DNA of 14,991 nucleotides from DAOTXN01 sp034435435 (GTDB lineage Bacteria; Chloroflexota; Anaerolineae; S140-20), in contig DAOTXN010000133.1 of the NCBI GenBank assembly GCA_034435435.1, positions 1 through 14,991 of the forward strand, in the 5' to 3' direction. A program made the translations under genes and the position numbers. Positions 6,479-12,920 of the stretch are shown in pieces. The notes beneath the pieces were generated by a model. That model saw nothing but the letters and a program-made list of their open reading frames with translations. It did not search any database and was not told the DNA's origin. Each line of letters opens with the position of its first letter. Position 1 is the first letter of the stretch.

Positions 6479-6720
6479 GTAGGGCAGGTTTCCATACCTG
6501 CCTTTTTCTACCGGGCAGGTTTCCATACCTACCTTTTTTTACCGGGCAGGTTTCCATACCTGCCTTTTTCTACCGGGCAGGTTTCCATACCTACCTTTTT
6601 TTACCGGGCAGGTTTCCATACCTGCCTTTTTCTACCGGGCAGGTTTCCATACCTGCCTTTTTTTACCGGGCAGGTTTCCATACCTGCCTTTTTCTACCGG
6701 GCAGGTTTCCATACCTGCCT
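6479..6720. repeat. Eight tandem 31-bp hairpin repeats
   Basis: Units start at 6482, 6513, 6544, 6575, 6606, 6637, 6668 and 6699. Each is GGGCAGGTTTCCATACCTGCC followed by a T-rich tail, so each can form the hairpin GGCAGGT-TTCCAT-ACCTGCC plus a T-run, like a terminator. Units 1, 3, 5 and 7 have TTTTTCTACC; units 2, 4 and 6 have TTTTTTTACC, so the array has a 62-bp higher-order period. Units 2 and 4 carry a G-to-A change in the right arm. Only the first unit keeps the full GTAGGGC start. No spacers differ between units, so this is not CRISPR. Confidence 0.95.
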
Positions 6721-6732
6721 ATAGGATGGCGG

Positions 6733-6789
6733 CTCACTTGCCCTGGCGGGCCACTTGCGCCTGCGCGCAGTGCAGGTGAGTGCCAGGGA
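6733..6789. repeat. Palindromic element with another palindrome nested in its loop
   Basis: The outer halves CTCACTTGCCCTGGCGGGC (6733-6751) and AGTGCCAGGGA (6779-6789) together match a 30-bp element inside the CHAT gene at 8605-8634. Between them sits a 27-bp segment (6752-6778) that forms its own hairpin: CACTTGC/GCAGGTG outside, CTGC/GCAG inside. The outer stem is CCCTGGC/GCCAGGG. Confidence 0.75.
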
Positions 6790-6796
6790 TGGAAAT

Positions 6797-7035
6797 CTAC
6801 TTCTCTGCTGTCGCATCGCTGGCGGGGCCGGCCAGCGCCGCCAGCATCTCGCGCACCAGGAAGGCGTCGTCGGCGTCCAGTCCCGCCGTCAGCGCCGCTT
6901 CGTCCCGCTCGCCGGCCCAGATACGGCGGATGGCCTCCACGATGTGCCAGTTGCCGGCGGCCAGTTGCTCGAAAACGGCCTCGACGGCCGCGCGGGCCTG
7001 CGCGTCGCCGTGGGCGGCGGCTATGGAAAGCCGCC
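6797..7035 (-). pseudogene. Out-of-frame C-terminal tail of the CHAT-NTPase-TPR gene
   Basis: After the stop at 7036-7038 the -1 frame is open to 6797 and reads like a genuine helical protein tail (GDAQARAAVEAVFEQLAAG, then WHIVEAIRRIWAGERDEAAL, then AGLDADDAFLVREMLAALAG). It resembles tails I know from TPR proteins of Chloroflexota. Re-reading one base at the C8 tract (minus strand) joins it to the main frame and gives about 1204 residues in all. The disrupting sequence is the palindrome at 7016-7039. Confidence 0.65.
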
Positions 7036-7039
7036 CTAC
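7016..7039 (-). repeat. TTTCCATA-loop palindrome at the 3' end of the CHAT gene
   Basis: On the minus strand it reads GTAGGGC, then stem GGCGGCT, loop TTCCAT and stem AGCCGCC. The same loop and GTAGGGC start occur in the arrays at 1-242 and 6479-6720, but with different stems. It supplies the stop codon (TAG of GTAG) of the main CHAT reading frame and is preceded by runs of six and eight C. Confidence 0.85.
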
Positions 7040-10000
7040 TTTGGGGGGGGCAGGGGGGTCTCGCCACCCAGTCGGGCGCGCACCTGGGCCAGCACGCCGG
7101 CCCGCCACTCGGTCACGGGATGGCCGGGCGCGAAAGCCTGGCCCAGCTCCACGGCCTCCGCCAGCAACGGCTCGGCCTCGGCCAGATGCCCTGCATTGGC
7201 AATGCGCTCCCCCAGCATCCACAGCGTATTCGAGATGCCGACCCGATCTCCCACGGCCTGATACAAAGCCAGCGCCGAATTGACGGCTTTTAATCCTTCT
7301 TCCCCCTTTCCCTCGTCCAAATACATGAAGCCGGTGGCCTTCATGACGTTGGCTTCGCCCAGGCGGGCGCCGACGGCGCGAAAGAGGGTCAGCGCCTCCG
7401 CATAGTGGGCCAGCGCCTCGTCGTTTCGTTTAAGGAAGGCCAGCACGTCGCCGGTGGCCTGCAGGACGTTGGCTTCGCCCAGGCGGTCGCCGACGGCGCG
7501 AAAGAGGGTCAGCGCCTCCGCATAGTGGGCCAGCGCCTCGTCGCGGCGATCCAGGAAGGCCAGCACGTCGCCGGTGGCCTTCATGACGTTGGCTTCGCCC
7601 CTTTTATCGTCTAACTGGCGCCACATGGGGAGGGCTTGCGTGTAGGCAGCGGCGGCGGCGGCCATGTCGGCCTGATAATAGCAAATCCGCCCCAGGTCCA
7701 GCCACACCTGGGCGTGTAGCCGTTTGTCCAGCCCGTGGGCCTGGGCGACGTCGCGGGCCGCTTCCAGCCGCTGACGGATTTGGGGGTAAAAGCCCAAAAA
7801 GTCCAGACTGCCCACCAGGTCGGTGGCCCGTCCGGCAAAAGTCTCCCACGCTGCGGCCCGTTCCCACTGGTCTATCTCTTCCAGCACCTCTTCGGGGTAC
7901 ACCGGCGCATCTGGAGCCTGGACCTTTTCGCGCAAATATTCCGCCGCCCGCCGGTGCACCTCGCGCCACTCGCTGTCCGCTGCCCGCAGCCGCCGGTAGG
8001 CCTCGTCGCGCAGCAGGGGGTGGAAAGAGTAACGCAGGCCGTCGAAACGCAACAAGCCCCGCCCCACCAGCCCTTCGAGCAGATACCCGGCGTCGGCTCT
8101 GGAGCTGACGGCCCGGGCCATGGCCGGGTCAAAGGGGAGGCTCCAGGCCGCGCAACAGTGGGCCACATGGGCCATGGGCGGGGGTAAAGCGTCGAAAGAA
8201 AAGGCAAAGGCGGCCTCCAGCCCGCGCAGGCCGCGGTTTTCGATCTCTTCCCACAAGGTCTGCAACGAGGCGGTCGCCAGGCGCGGCGCCAGCAGCGTCA
8301 GGGCCAGGGGGTGACCCTCTAGCCGCGCCAGCAGCCGCTCCCACAATTCGACGGGGCCTCTGAGCGGGGGTCGCTCGCGGCGCAGCAACAGCATGGCCAG
8401 GTCTTGCATCTCGGCGGCGGGCAGCTCGCGCACCGGCACCCGCGCCCAGCCGCGCCATGCGGGGTGGGTGCGGGTGGTGAGCGCGGCGCTGACGTTGGCA
8501 GGCAGCCGGCGGCAGAATTCGGCCAGCGCCGCGGCCTGGGCGGCCTGCTTTTCATCGTCCAGGTAGCTCTCGGCGTTGTCCCAGATCAGCAGGCAGTCGC
8601 CGTCTCCCTGGCACTGCCCGCCAGGGCAAGTGAGGCCGGCCAGGGCCGTGAGCGCGGCGATGGGGCGTTTGTCTAGCTCCAGTTGGCGGAAATCTTGGCC
8701 GCAAAAAGCGCCGATTTGCTCCAGGACCAGCTCAAAGCGCGGGGCCTGGCGCAGCGACAGCCACAACACCCCGGCCGGGTAGCGCCAGGCCAGGCGGTGG
8801 GCGGCCTCGATGGCCAGGGCGCTCTTGCCGATGCCTCCTTCGCCGTGCACGATGGCCCGTCGTTCGGTCTGCAAGTCGTGGGCCAGTTGGCGCAGGGCCT
8901 CGCCGCGCCCCACAAAGGCGTCGTGGTCCTGGGGCGGCACGCCGTACAGCCGGCTCACCGGCGTGGTCCACGTAGCCGCCTGGTCCGGGCCGCTGCGCCG
9001 GGCCAGGGCGGTCCGCGCCTGCTGAAATTCGTGGCGCAAGGCGCGCAACTGGGCCAGCTTGTCGACGTCCAGCAGACGGTCGTGCACGGCGGTTTCGGCC
9101 TCCAGCGCGGCGATCTGTTCGCGCAGCTCGCCCAGGCGGGCGCGGGCGGCGGCGCGGGGCGGGTCGGCGTCCAGTTGCGCCTCGGCCCGGGCCGGGTCGA
9201 ACAGGTGGGCGCCGCGCAGCGAGCGCCCCCACAGGGCCGGAATCCACCAGCCGCCGCGTGGGTCAATGGCCGCGCGGGCGTTGTTCAGCGCGGCGGGTAC
9301 CTCTTTGCCTTGCGCCAGCTCGCGGTACAGTTGTCCGGTCAGGGCGGCGGCGTCGGCGGCGGCTACGCTGCTCTGCATGCCCACGGCCAGGGGCAGGCCG
9401 GCGGTTAGCGCGGCCTGGGCCACGCCGCTCCACACGCCCTGGGTCAGGTTTGTGGCGGCCATGGGATCGCTGGCCGAGGATTGGCACGCCGAGAACACCG
9501 CCAGTTTGAGGGCCGGGCCGCCGCGCCGCAGAATGTCGGCCAGGTCGTGGGCGGCCAGGGGGGCGTGGCCGCCGGTTTCGTCTTCAAAGGCCAGCGCGCC
9601 GGTGGGGGGGGCGGTCAGTCTTTCGTCGCAGCGGGCGCAGCGCTGTGCAGAGGGCGGATTGAGGGCGTCACATTCGGCGCACAGGCGGCCGTAGGCCCCG
9701 TGGCCGTCAAAGTGCAGCACGTGATAGTCGCCGCCGGAAAGGGCTTGGTGCAGGTGCTTGCGGGTGGGCGGGCGCAACAGGTCCACCACCACGCCGCCGC
9801 GCTCGTCCAGGCGGCGCAGCCCCTGCACCAGGGCGCGGGCCTCGGCCAGCGGGTCCAGGCCCAACAGATCCACCGGCCGGCTGACCACCAGCAGCACGCG
9901 CAGCGGCAGGTCGGTCAGCGGGTCGCCGGGCGGGCGGGCCGCTTCGGGGTAGCGGCTCAAAGTGAGGTCGCCGCGTTTGATCAGGAAAGCGTCGGCGTCG

Positions 10001-10410
10001 TGGAGTAGCTCCCAGGGCAGGGCGGCCAGAGCGTCCGTCCCGGGGCCGAAGCGCATTTCAATGGCGAGCGGCGCGCGGGCCATGCGGGCCTGGGTCAACG
10101 CGGGGTTCACCACGCCTGCCACGGCCCGGTCGGCGCTGAGCGCCGCCCACAGAGCCGCGCCGACTCGCTCCAGAGCGTCGCGGCGCAATCGGCCGTCCCC
10201 GCGCAGCAGACCCAGCTCGGTCAGGACCTGGCGGGCTGGCTCCGGCCAATCCGCCAGGTCGGCGGCGGGCCGCAGCGCCAACAGGATCAACTGCTGCTGG
10301 GCAGACGTGAAGGGCGGGTGAAAGGGGGCCGGGGGGGCGTCGGGCTGTCCGGCGCGCAAAACAAAGCTGTCGGCGTGGCGTTCAAAATAGAGCGTGAGCG
10401 TGTCTGTCAT
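7036..10410 (-). CDS. CHAT-domain protease with NB-ARC/STAND NTPase and TPR repeats
   Basis: The 1124-residue protein is a likely cytoplasmic signalling protease. Domains in order are: N-terminal region 1-160; caspase-like CHAT domain about 165-400 with HFDGHG (catalytic His237) and FSACQS (Cys309); a helical, partly coiled-coil linker about 405-470; NB-ARC-type NTPase about 490-720 with Walker A GEGGIGKS at 523-530, Walker B LLIWDN at 607-612, TTRT at 645-648 and GHPLAL at 699-704; a winged-helix-like region; and TPRs about 895-1090. Unusually, a zinc ribbon CAEC...CARC (Cys244, 247, 258, 261) lies between the two catalytic residues. The start has AAAGGA at 6-bp spacing and an upstream promoter. 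The C-terminus is cut short by a repeat. STAND proteins with CHAT domains are associated with regulated proteolysis and phage defence; the role here is inferred. Confidence 0.9.
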   Translation of the reverse strand: MTDTLTLYFERHADSFVLRAGQPDAPPAPFHPPFTSAQQQLILLALRPAADLADWPEPARQVLTELGLLRGDGRLRRDALERVGAALWAALSADRAVAGVVNPALTQARMARAPLAIEMRFGPGTDALAALPWELLHDADAFLIKRGDLTLSRYPEAARPPGDPLTDLPLRVLLVVSRPVDLLGLDPLAEARALVQGLRRLDERGGVVVDLLRPPTRKHLHQALSGGDYHVLHFDGHGAYGRLCAECDALNPPSAQRCARCDERLTAPPTGALAFEDETGGHAPLAAHDLADILRRGGPALKLAVFSACQSSASDPMAATNLTQGVWSGVAQAALTAGLPLAVGMQSSVAAADAAALTGQLYRELAQGKEVPAALNNARAAIDPRGGWWIPALWGRSLRGAHLFDPARAEAQLDADPPRAAARARLGELREQIAALEAETAVHDRLLDVDKLAQLRALRHEFQQARTALARRSGPDQAATWTTPVSRLYGVPPQDHDAFVGRGEALRQLAHDLQTERRAIVHGEGGIGKSALAIEAAHRLAWRYPAGVLWLSLRQAPRFELVLEQIGAFCGQDFRQLELDKRPIAALTALAGLTCPGGQCQGDGDCLLIWDNAESYLDDEKQAAQAAALAEFCRRLPANVSAALTTRTHPAWRGWARVPVRELPAAEMQDLAMLLLRRERPPLRGPVELWERLLARLEGHPLALTLLAPRLATASLQTLWEEIENRGLRGLEAAFAFSFDALPPPMAHVAHCCAAWSLPFDPAMARAVSSRADAGYLLEGLVGRGLLRFDGLRYSFHPLLRDEAYRRLRAADSEWREVHRRAAEYLREKVQAPDAPVYPEEVLEEIDQWERAAAWETFAGRATDLVGSLDFLGFYPQIRQRLEAARDVAQAHGLDKRLHAQVWLDLGRICYYQADMAAAAAAYTQALPMWRQLDDKRGEANVMKATGDVLAFLDRRDEALAHYAEALTLFRAVGDRLGEANVLQATGDVLAFLKRNDEALAHYAEALTLFRAVGARLGEANVMKATGFMYLDEGKGEEGLKAVNSALALYQAVGDRVGISNTLWMLGERIANAGHLAEAEPLLAEAVELGQAFAPGHPVTEWRAGVLAQVRARLGGETPLPPPK
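7331..7600. repeat. 120-bp near-identical direct repeats within the TPR coding region
   Basis: Units start at 7331 and 7451, with a 30-bp partial unit at 7571. The two full units differ at about nine of 120 positions. Each encodes a 40-residue TPR-like unit (GDVLAFL..R.DEALAHYAEA). Such similarity at the DNA level implies recent duplication and possible copy-number change. Confidence 0.9.
8605..8634 (-). repeat. In-frame palindromic element inside the NTPase domain
   Basis: A 30-bp segment with stem CCCTGGC/GCCAGGG matches both outer parts of the element at 6733-6789. It is exactly ten codons, residues 593-602 (LTCPGGQCQG), placed just before the Walker B strand, so the reading frame survives. 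Confidence 0.75.
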
Positions 10411-10455
10411 CGGTCATCCTTTGGCTTGGCTTTGAAGGCGGATGAGACAGCCGAG

Positions 10456-10484
10456 ATTGTACACCCAAGGGCGGGAAATGGAAA
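10456..10484 (-). promoter_or_regulatory. Sigma70-type promoter of the CHAT gene
   Basis: On the minus strand TTTCCA (10479-10484) and TACAAT (10456-10461) are 17 bp apart, with TG one base before the -10 box. It lies 46 bp upstream of the CHAT start and next to the divergent HIT promoter. Confidence 0.55.
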
Positions 10485-10498
10485 ATGGGGGCCAATGC

Positions 10499-10527
10499 TT
10501 GACAGCCGCCCGCCACCCGGTTATACT
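10499..10527 (+). promoter_or_regulatory. Strong sigma70-type promoter of the HIT-GT4-PIG-L operon
   Basis: TTGACA (10499-10504) and TATACT (10522-10527) are separated by exactly 17 bp, near consensus. The expected leader of about 60 nt contains the hairpin at 10547-10567. Confidence 0.75.
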
Positions 10528-10546
10528 CTGTGCCTTGCAGGTCGTG

Positions 10547-10567
10547 GGACAAGTTGGCAACTTGTCC
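10547..10567 (+). repeat. Hairpin repeat in the HIT leader
   Basis: GGACAAGTT-GGC-AACTTGTCC is a perfect 9-bp stem with a 3-nt loop, flanked by GTG and TAC. It lies in the transcribed leader between promoter and start codon. It resembles palindromes I associate with Chloroflexota genomes; there is no T-run after it, so it is not a standard terminator. Confidence 0.7.
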
Positions 10568-10593
10568 TACAAGCGGATAGGGGATAACGCAGC

Positions 10594-10998
10594 ATGCGCG
10601 AGTGTGTCTTTTGTCGCATCATCGCCGGGGCGCAACACGGCGCGTTTGTGTACCAGGATGAACGGGTGGCGGCCTTTTTGGACCTCAACCAGGCCGCGGT
10701 GGGGCACACGCTGGTCGCGCCGCGCGCGCACGTGGCTTTTTGGTGGGAGCTGACGGACGAGGACGCGGCGGCCATCGCCGTCGCCGCCAAGCGCATCGCG
10801 CATGCCTTGCGCGCGGCGTTCGACCCGCCCGGAATTTTGCTGGAGCAACGGAACGGTCGCGCTGCCGGGCAGGATGTGTTTCACGCCCATCTGCACCTCA
10901 TCCCGCGCGGCGGAGACTACGGCCCGGCCCGGGCCGACCCGCGCACGTTGGACCAAGCCGCCGCCCGCATCCGGGAGCGAATAGCGCATGGCGAGTAG
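10594..10998 (+). CDS. HIT-family nucleotide hydrolase/transferase
   Basis: The 134-residue histidine-triad protein acts on phosphoester or phosphoramidate bonds of nucleotides, such as AMP conjugates or dinucleoside polyphosphates. The N-terminal CVFC (Cys4, Cys7) is the zinc-binding start common in bacterial HIT proteins. GHTLVAPRAH follows, and the catalytic triad is HAHLH at 97-101, with His99 or its neighbours acting as nucleophile. Length is normal for the family. An AGGGG motif lies about 10 bp before the ATG, so the ribosome site is moderate. The gene is first in a three-gene plus-strand operon and overlaps the glycosyltransferase start by 11 bp. No substrate can be deduced from the neighbours. 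Confidence 0.9.
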   Translation: MRECVFCRIIAGAQHGAFVYQDERVAAFLDLNQAAVGHTLVAPRAHVAFWWELTDEDAAAIAVAAKRIAHALRAAFDPPGILLEQRNGRAAGQDVFHAHLHLIPRGGDYGPARADPRTLDQAAARIRERIAHGE

Positions 10999-12166
10999 CA
11001 AATCCAAAATCCAAAATCCAAAATCCAAAATCATTTACGTTGATGTTTCCCCCGCCGTGCACGCCAAGGCCGGGTTGAGCCGTTACGCGGACAACCTGGC
11101 CCAGGCGTTGGCGCGAGAAGCGCCGGAGCGGTTGGCCTTTTTTTACAATCGCAGCGGTGAGAGCCGCGTTCCGGCCTGGCTGGACGAATACCCTGCGCGC
11201 AGCGTCGGGCTGGGCTACAAGCCGTGGCGCATGGCGGTGTGGCTGGGACAGTTGGCGCGGCTGGGTTTTGACCGCTGGCTGCCCGGTTGCGCGCTGTTCC
11301 ACGCCACCGAGCATTTGCTGTTGCCGTTGCGCGGCTGTCCCACGGTGCTGACCGTGCACGACTTGATTTTTCATCTGTTCCCGCAGCACCACAAGCGCCT
11401 GAACCGCTGGTACTTGAATGCGGCGCTGCCGCTGTATTGCCGGCGGGCGGACGCCATCATCTGCGTCTCGCAGCACACCCAAGCCGACCTGGTGCGCTTG
11501 TGGGGGGTGGAGGCGGCCAAAGTGCACGTGGTGTACGAGGCGGCCGATGCCCATTTCAAGCCAGCGCCGCCGGAACAGGTGGAGGCCGTGCGCCGGCGCT
11601 ATGGCTTGCCGGAGCGCTACATCCTCACCGTGGGCACCATCGAGCCGCGCAAAAATCTGAACCGGCTGCTGGACGCGCTGGCGCTGCTGCGGGTGCAGGG
11701 AGAGGACGTGGTTCTGGTCATCGTGGGGCGGATGGGATGGCTGTATCACGACTTTGTGGCCAGATTGGAGCGTTTTGAACACCGCCAGGCCGTGATCCAG
11801 CCGGGCTACGTGCCCGACCGGGACCTGGCCGCGCTGTACACGGGCGCGACGTTGAGTGTGCTGGCCTCGGTGTACGAGGGTTTTGGATTGCCGATTTTAG
11901 AGTCTATGGCGTGCGGCGCGCCGGTGGTCAGCAGCCGGACTTCCAGCCTGCCGGAGCTGGGGGCCGACGCGGCGTGTTATTTTGACCCGTACAACGTGGA
12001 CGAGATAGCAGCGGTCATTGGTCAGGTCTGGCGCGACGCCGACCTGCGCCAGGAGATGCGCGAGCGCGGGCTGGCGCAGGCGGCGCGCTTTTCGTGGGCC
12101 CGGGCGGCCCGAGAGACGATTCAAGTGTATGAAAGTTTGGGCGTAAAGGTAAGGAGTGGCAAGTGA
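10988..12166 (+). CDS. GT4-family glycosyltransferase (GT-B fold)
   Basis: The 392-residue enzyme moves a sugar from a nucleotide donor to an unknown acceptor. Typical GT4 signs are the early glycine-containing strand HAKAGLSRYADNLAQAL, LTVHDLIFHLFP near 121-132, ICVSQHTQ, GTIEPRKNL at 216-224 (start of the donor-binding half), the E-x7-E motif EGFGLPILE at 297-305, and CGAPVVSSRTSSLPEL after it. The only good start codon overlaps the HIT stop. The first 15 residues (SKIQNPKSK) are encoded by a heptanucleotide repeat, so the real conserved protein begins at IIYVDVSP. It is coupled to the PIG-L deacetylase by a GTGA overlap, suggesting a shared glycan or glycoside pathway. Confidence 0.92.
   Translation: MASSKSKIQNPKSKIIYVDVSPAVHAKAGLSRYADNLAQALAREAPERLAFFYNRSGESRVPAWLDEYPARSVGLGYKPWRMAVWLGQLARLGFDRWLPGCALFHATEHLLLPLRGCPTVLTVHDLIFHLFPQHHKRLNRWYLNAALPLYCRRADAIICVSQHTQADLVRLWGVEAAKVHVVYEAADAHFKPAPPEQVEAVRRRYGLPERYILTVGTIEPRKNLNRLLDALALLRVQGEDVVLVIVGRMGWLYHDFVARLERFEHRQAVIQPGYVPDRDLAALYTGATLSVLASVYEGFGLPILESMACGAPVVSSRTSSLPELGADAACYFDPYNVDEIAAVIGQVWRDADLRQEMRERGLAQAARFSWARAARETIQVYESLGVKVRSGK
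11000..11032 (+). repeat. Heptamer repeat AAATCCA, 4.7 copies
   Basis: Four exact AAATCCA units (11000-11027) plus AAATC make up codons 5-15 of the glycosyltransferase. The complementary heptamer (GATTTTGGATTTTGG) recurs at 14756-14770, in the leader of the metallo-hydrolase gene. Such heptamers usually lie between genes in GC-rich genomes. Confidence 0.9.
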
Positions 12167-12918
12167 GACGAAACGATATTCCAGACAGTGCGATGGGAAT
12201 TTTCGCGCACCCCGACGACGCCGAATTCACGGTGGCGGGGACGGTGGCAAAATGGGCGCAGGCAGGCTGCCGCGTAGTGTACGTGCTGTGCACCGCTGGG
12301 GACGTGGGGACGAATGATCCCCAGATGACCCGCGAGCAGTTGACCCTCATTCGCCAGCACGAGCAACAAGAGGCCTGCCGAGTACTGGGGGTAGCAGACG
12401 TGATTTTTCTCGGTTATGGCGACGGGGTGCTTCAGCCGACGCTGGAGCTGCGCCGCGACCTGGTGCGCGAGATTCGCCGCCACAAACCCGAGGTGGTCAT
12501 CTGCGGCGACCCGACGATGTTTTTCTACGGCGACGAGTACATCAATCATCCCGACCACCGCGCCGCCGCGCAAGCGGCGCTGGAGGCGGTCTTTCCGGCG
12601 GCCTCGATGCCGCTGGTTTTTCCCGAGCTGGCAGAGGAAGGCTTGACGCCGCACGCCGTCAAACAGGTCTATATTTGGGGAACGATGGAGCCGAACACCT
12701 GGGTTGATATTTCCGAGACGCTGGAGTTGAAAATCACGGCGCTGCGTATGCACAAGAGTCAATTGGGCGACTGGGACCCCGCCGAGATGATCAGCGAATG
12801 GGCTCAAGAGCGCGCCGCCGAGCACGGGATGGAGTACGCCGAGGCCTTTCGACGGATGGTCCTGGATAGAGATTCGGACCAGGAGCCGGACCAGGATGAA
12901 GTTCACGACCGGCCTTAA
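12163..12918 (+). CDS. PIG-L family deacetylase
   Basis: The 251-residue zinc-dependent enzyme is of the LmbE/PIG-L family, which removes acetyl groups from N-acetylated sugars or related amides. The zinc site is visible as AHPDD at 15-19 (His16, Asp19) and HPDH at 129-132 (His132). The general-base Asp is expected to be Asp18. The start is GTG, overlapping the preceding stop as GTGA, with AAGGAG six bases upstream. A downstream ATG at 12193 would cut close to the AHPDD strand and is less likely. A GT4 enzyme followed by a PIG-L enzyme recalls the MshA/MshB and BshA/BshB thiol pathways, but neither sequence looks like those proteins in detail. The charged C-terminal tail (DRDSDQEPDQDEVHDRP) is probably not conserved. 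Confidence 0.9.
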   Translation: MRRNDIPDSAMGIFAHPDDAEFTVAGTVAKWAQAGCRVVYVLCTAGDVGTNDPQMTREQLTLIRQHEQQEACRVLGVADVIFLGYGDGVLQPTLELRRDLVREIRRHKPEVVICGDPTMFFYGDEYINHPDHRAAAQAALEAVFPAASMPLVFPELAEEGLTPHAVKQVYIWGTMEPNTWVDISETLELKITALRMHKSQLGDWDPAEMISEWAQERAAEHGMEYAEAFRRMVLDRDSDQEPDQDEVHDRP

Positions 12919-12920
12919 GA

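Noticed and set aside
6479..6720. CRISPR array
   Set aside because: The 31-bp units abut each other with no variable spacers, and each unit is itself a hairpin with a T-run; there are no cas genes.
6337..7293. Plus-strand 318-residue protein with Phe/Tyr-rich repeats
   Set aside because: It is a read-through of the 31-bp array followed by antisense of the CHAT gene, with low-complexity composition.
10411..12918. HIT, GT4 and PIG-L genes as partners of the CHAT protein in one defence system
   Set aside because: They are divergent, have their own strong promoter and show no nucleotide-signal synthase or effector features; proximity alone is not enough.
10988..12918. Mycothiol or bacillithiol synthesis pair (MshA/MshB, BshA/BshB)
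   Set aside because: The gene order is suggestive, but the third pathway enzyme is absent and the sequences do not show the specific features of those proteins.
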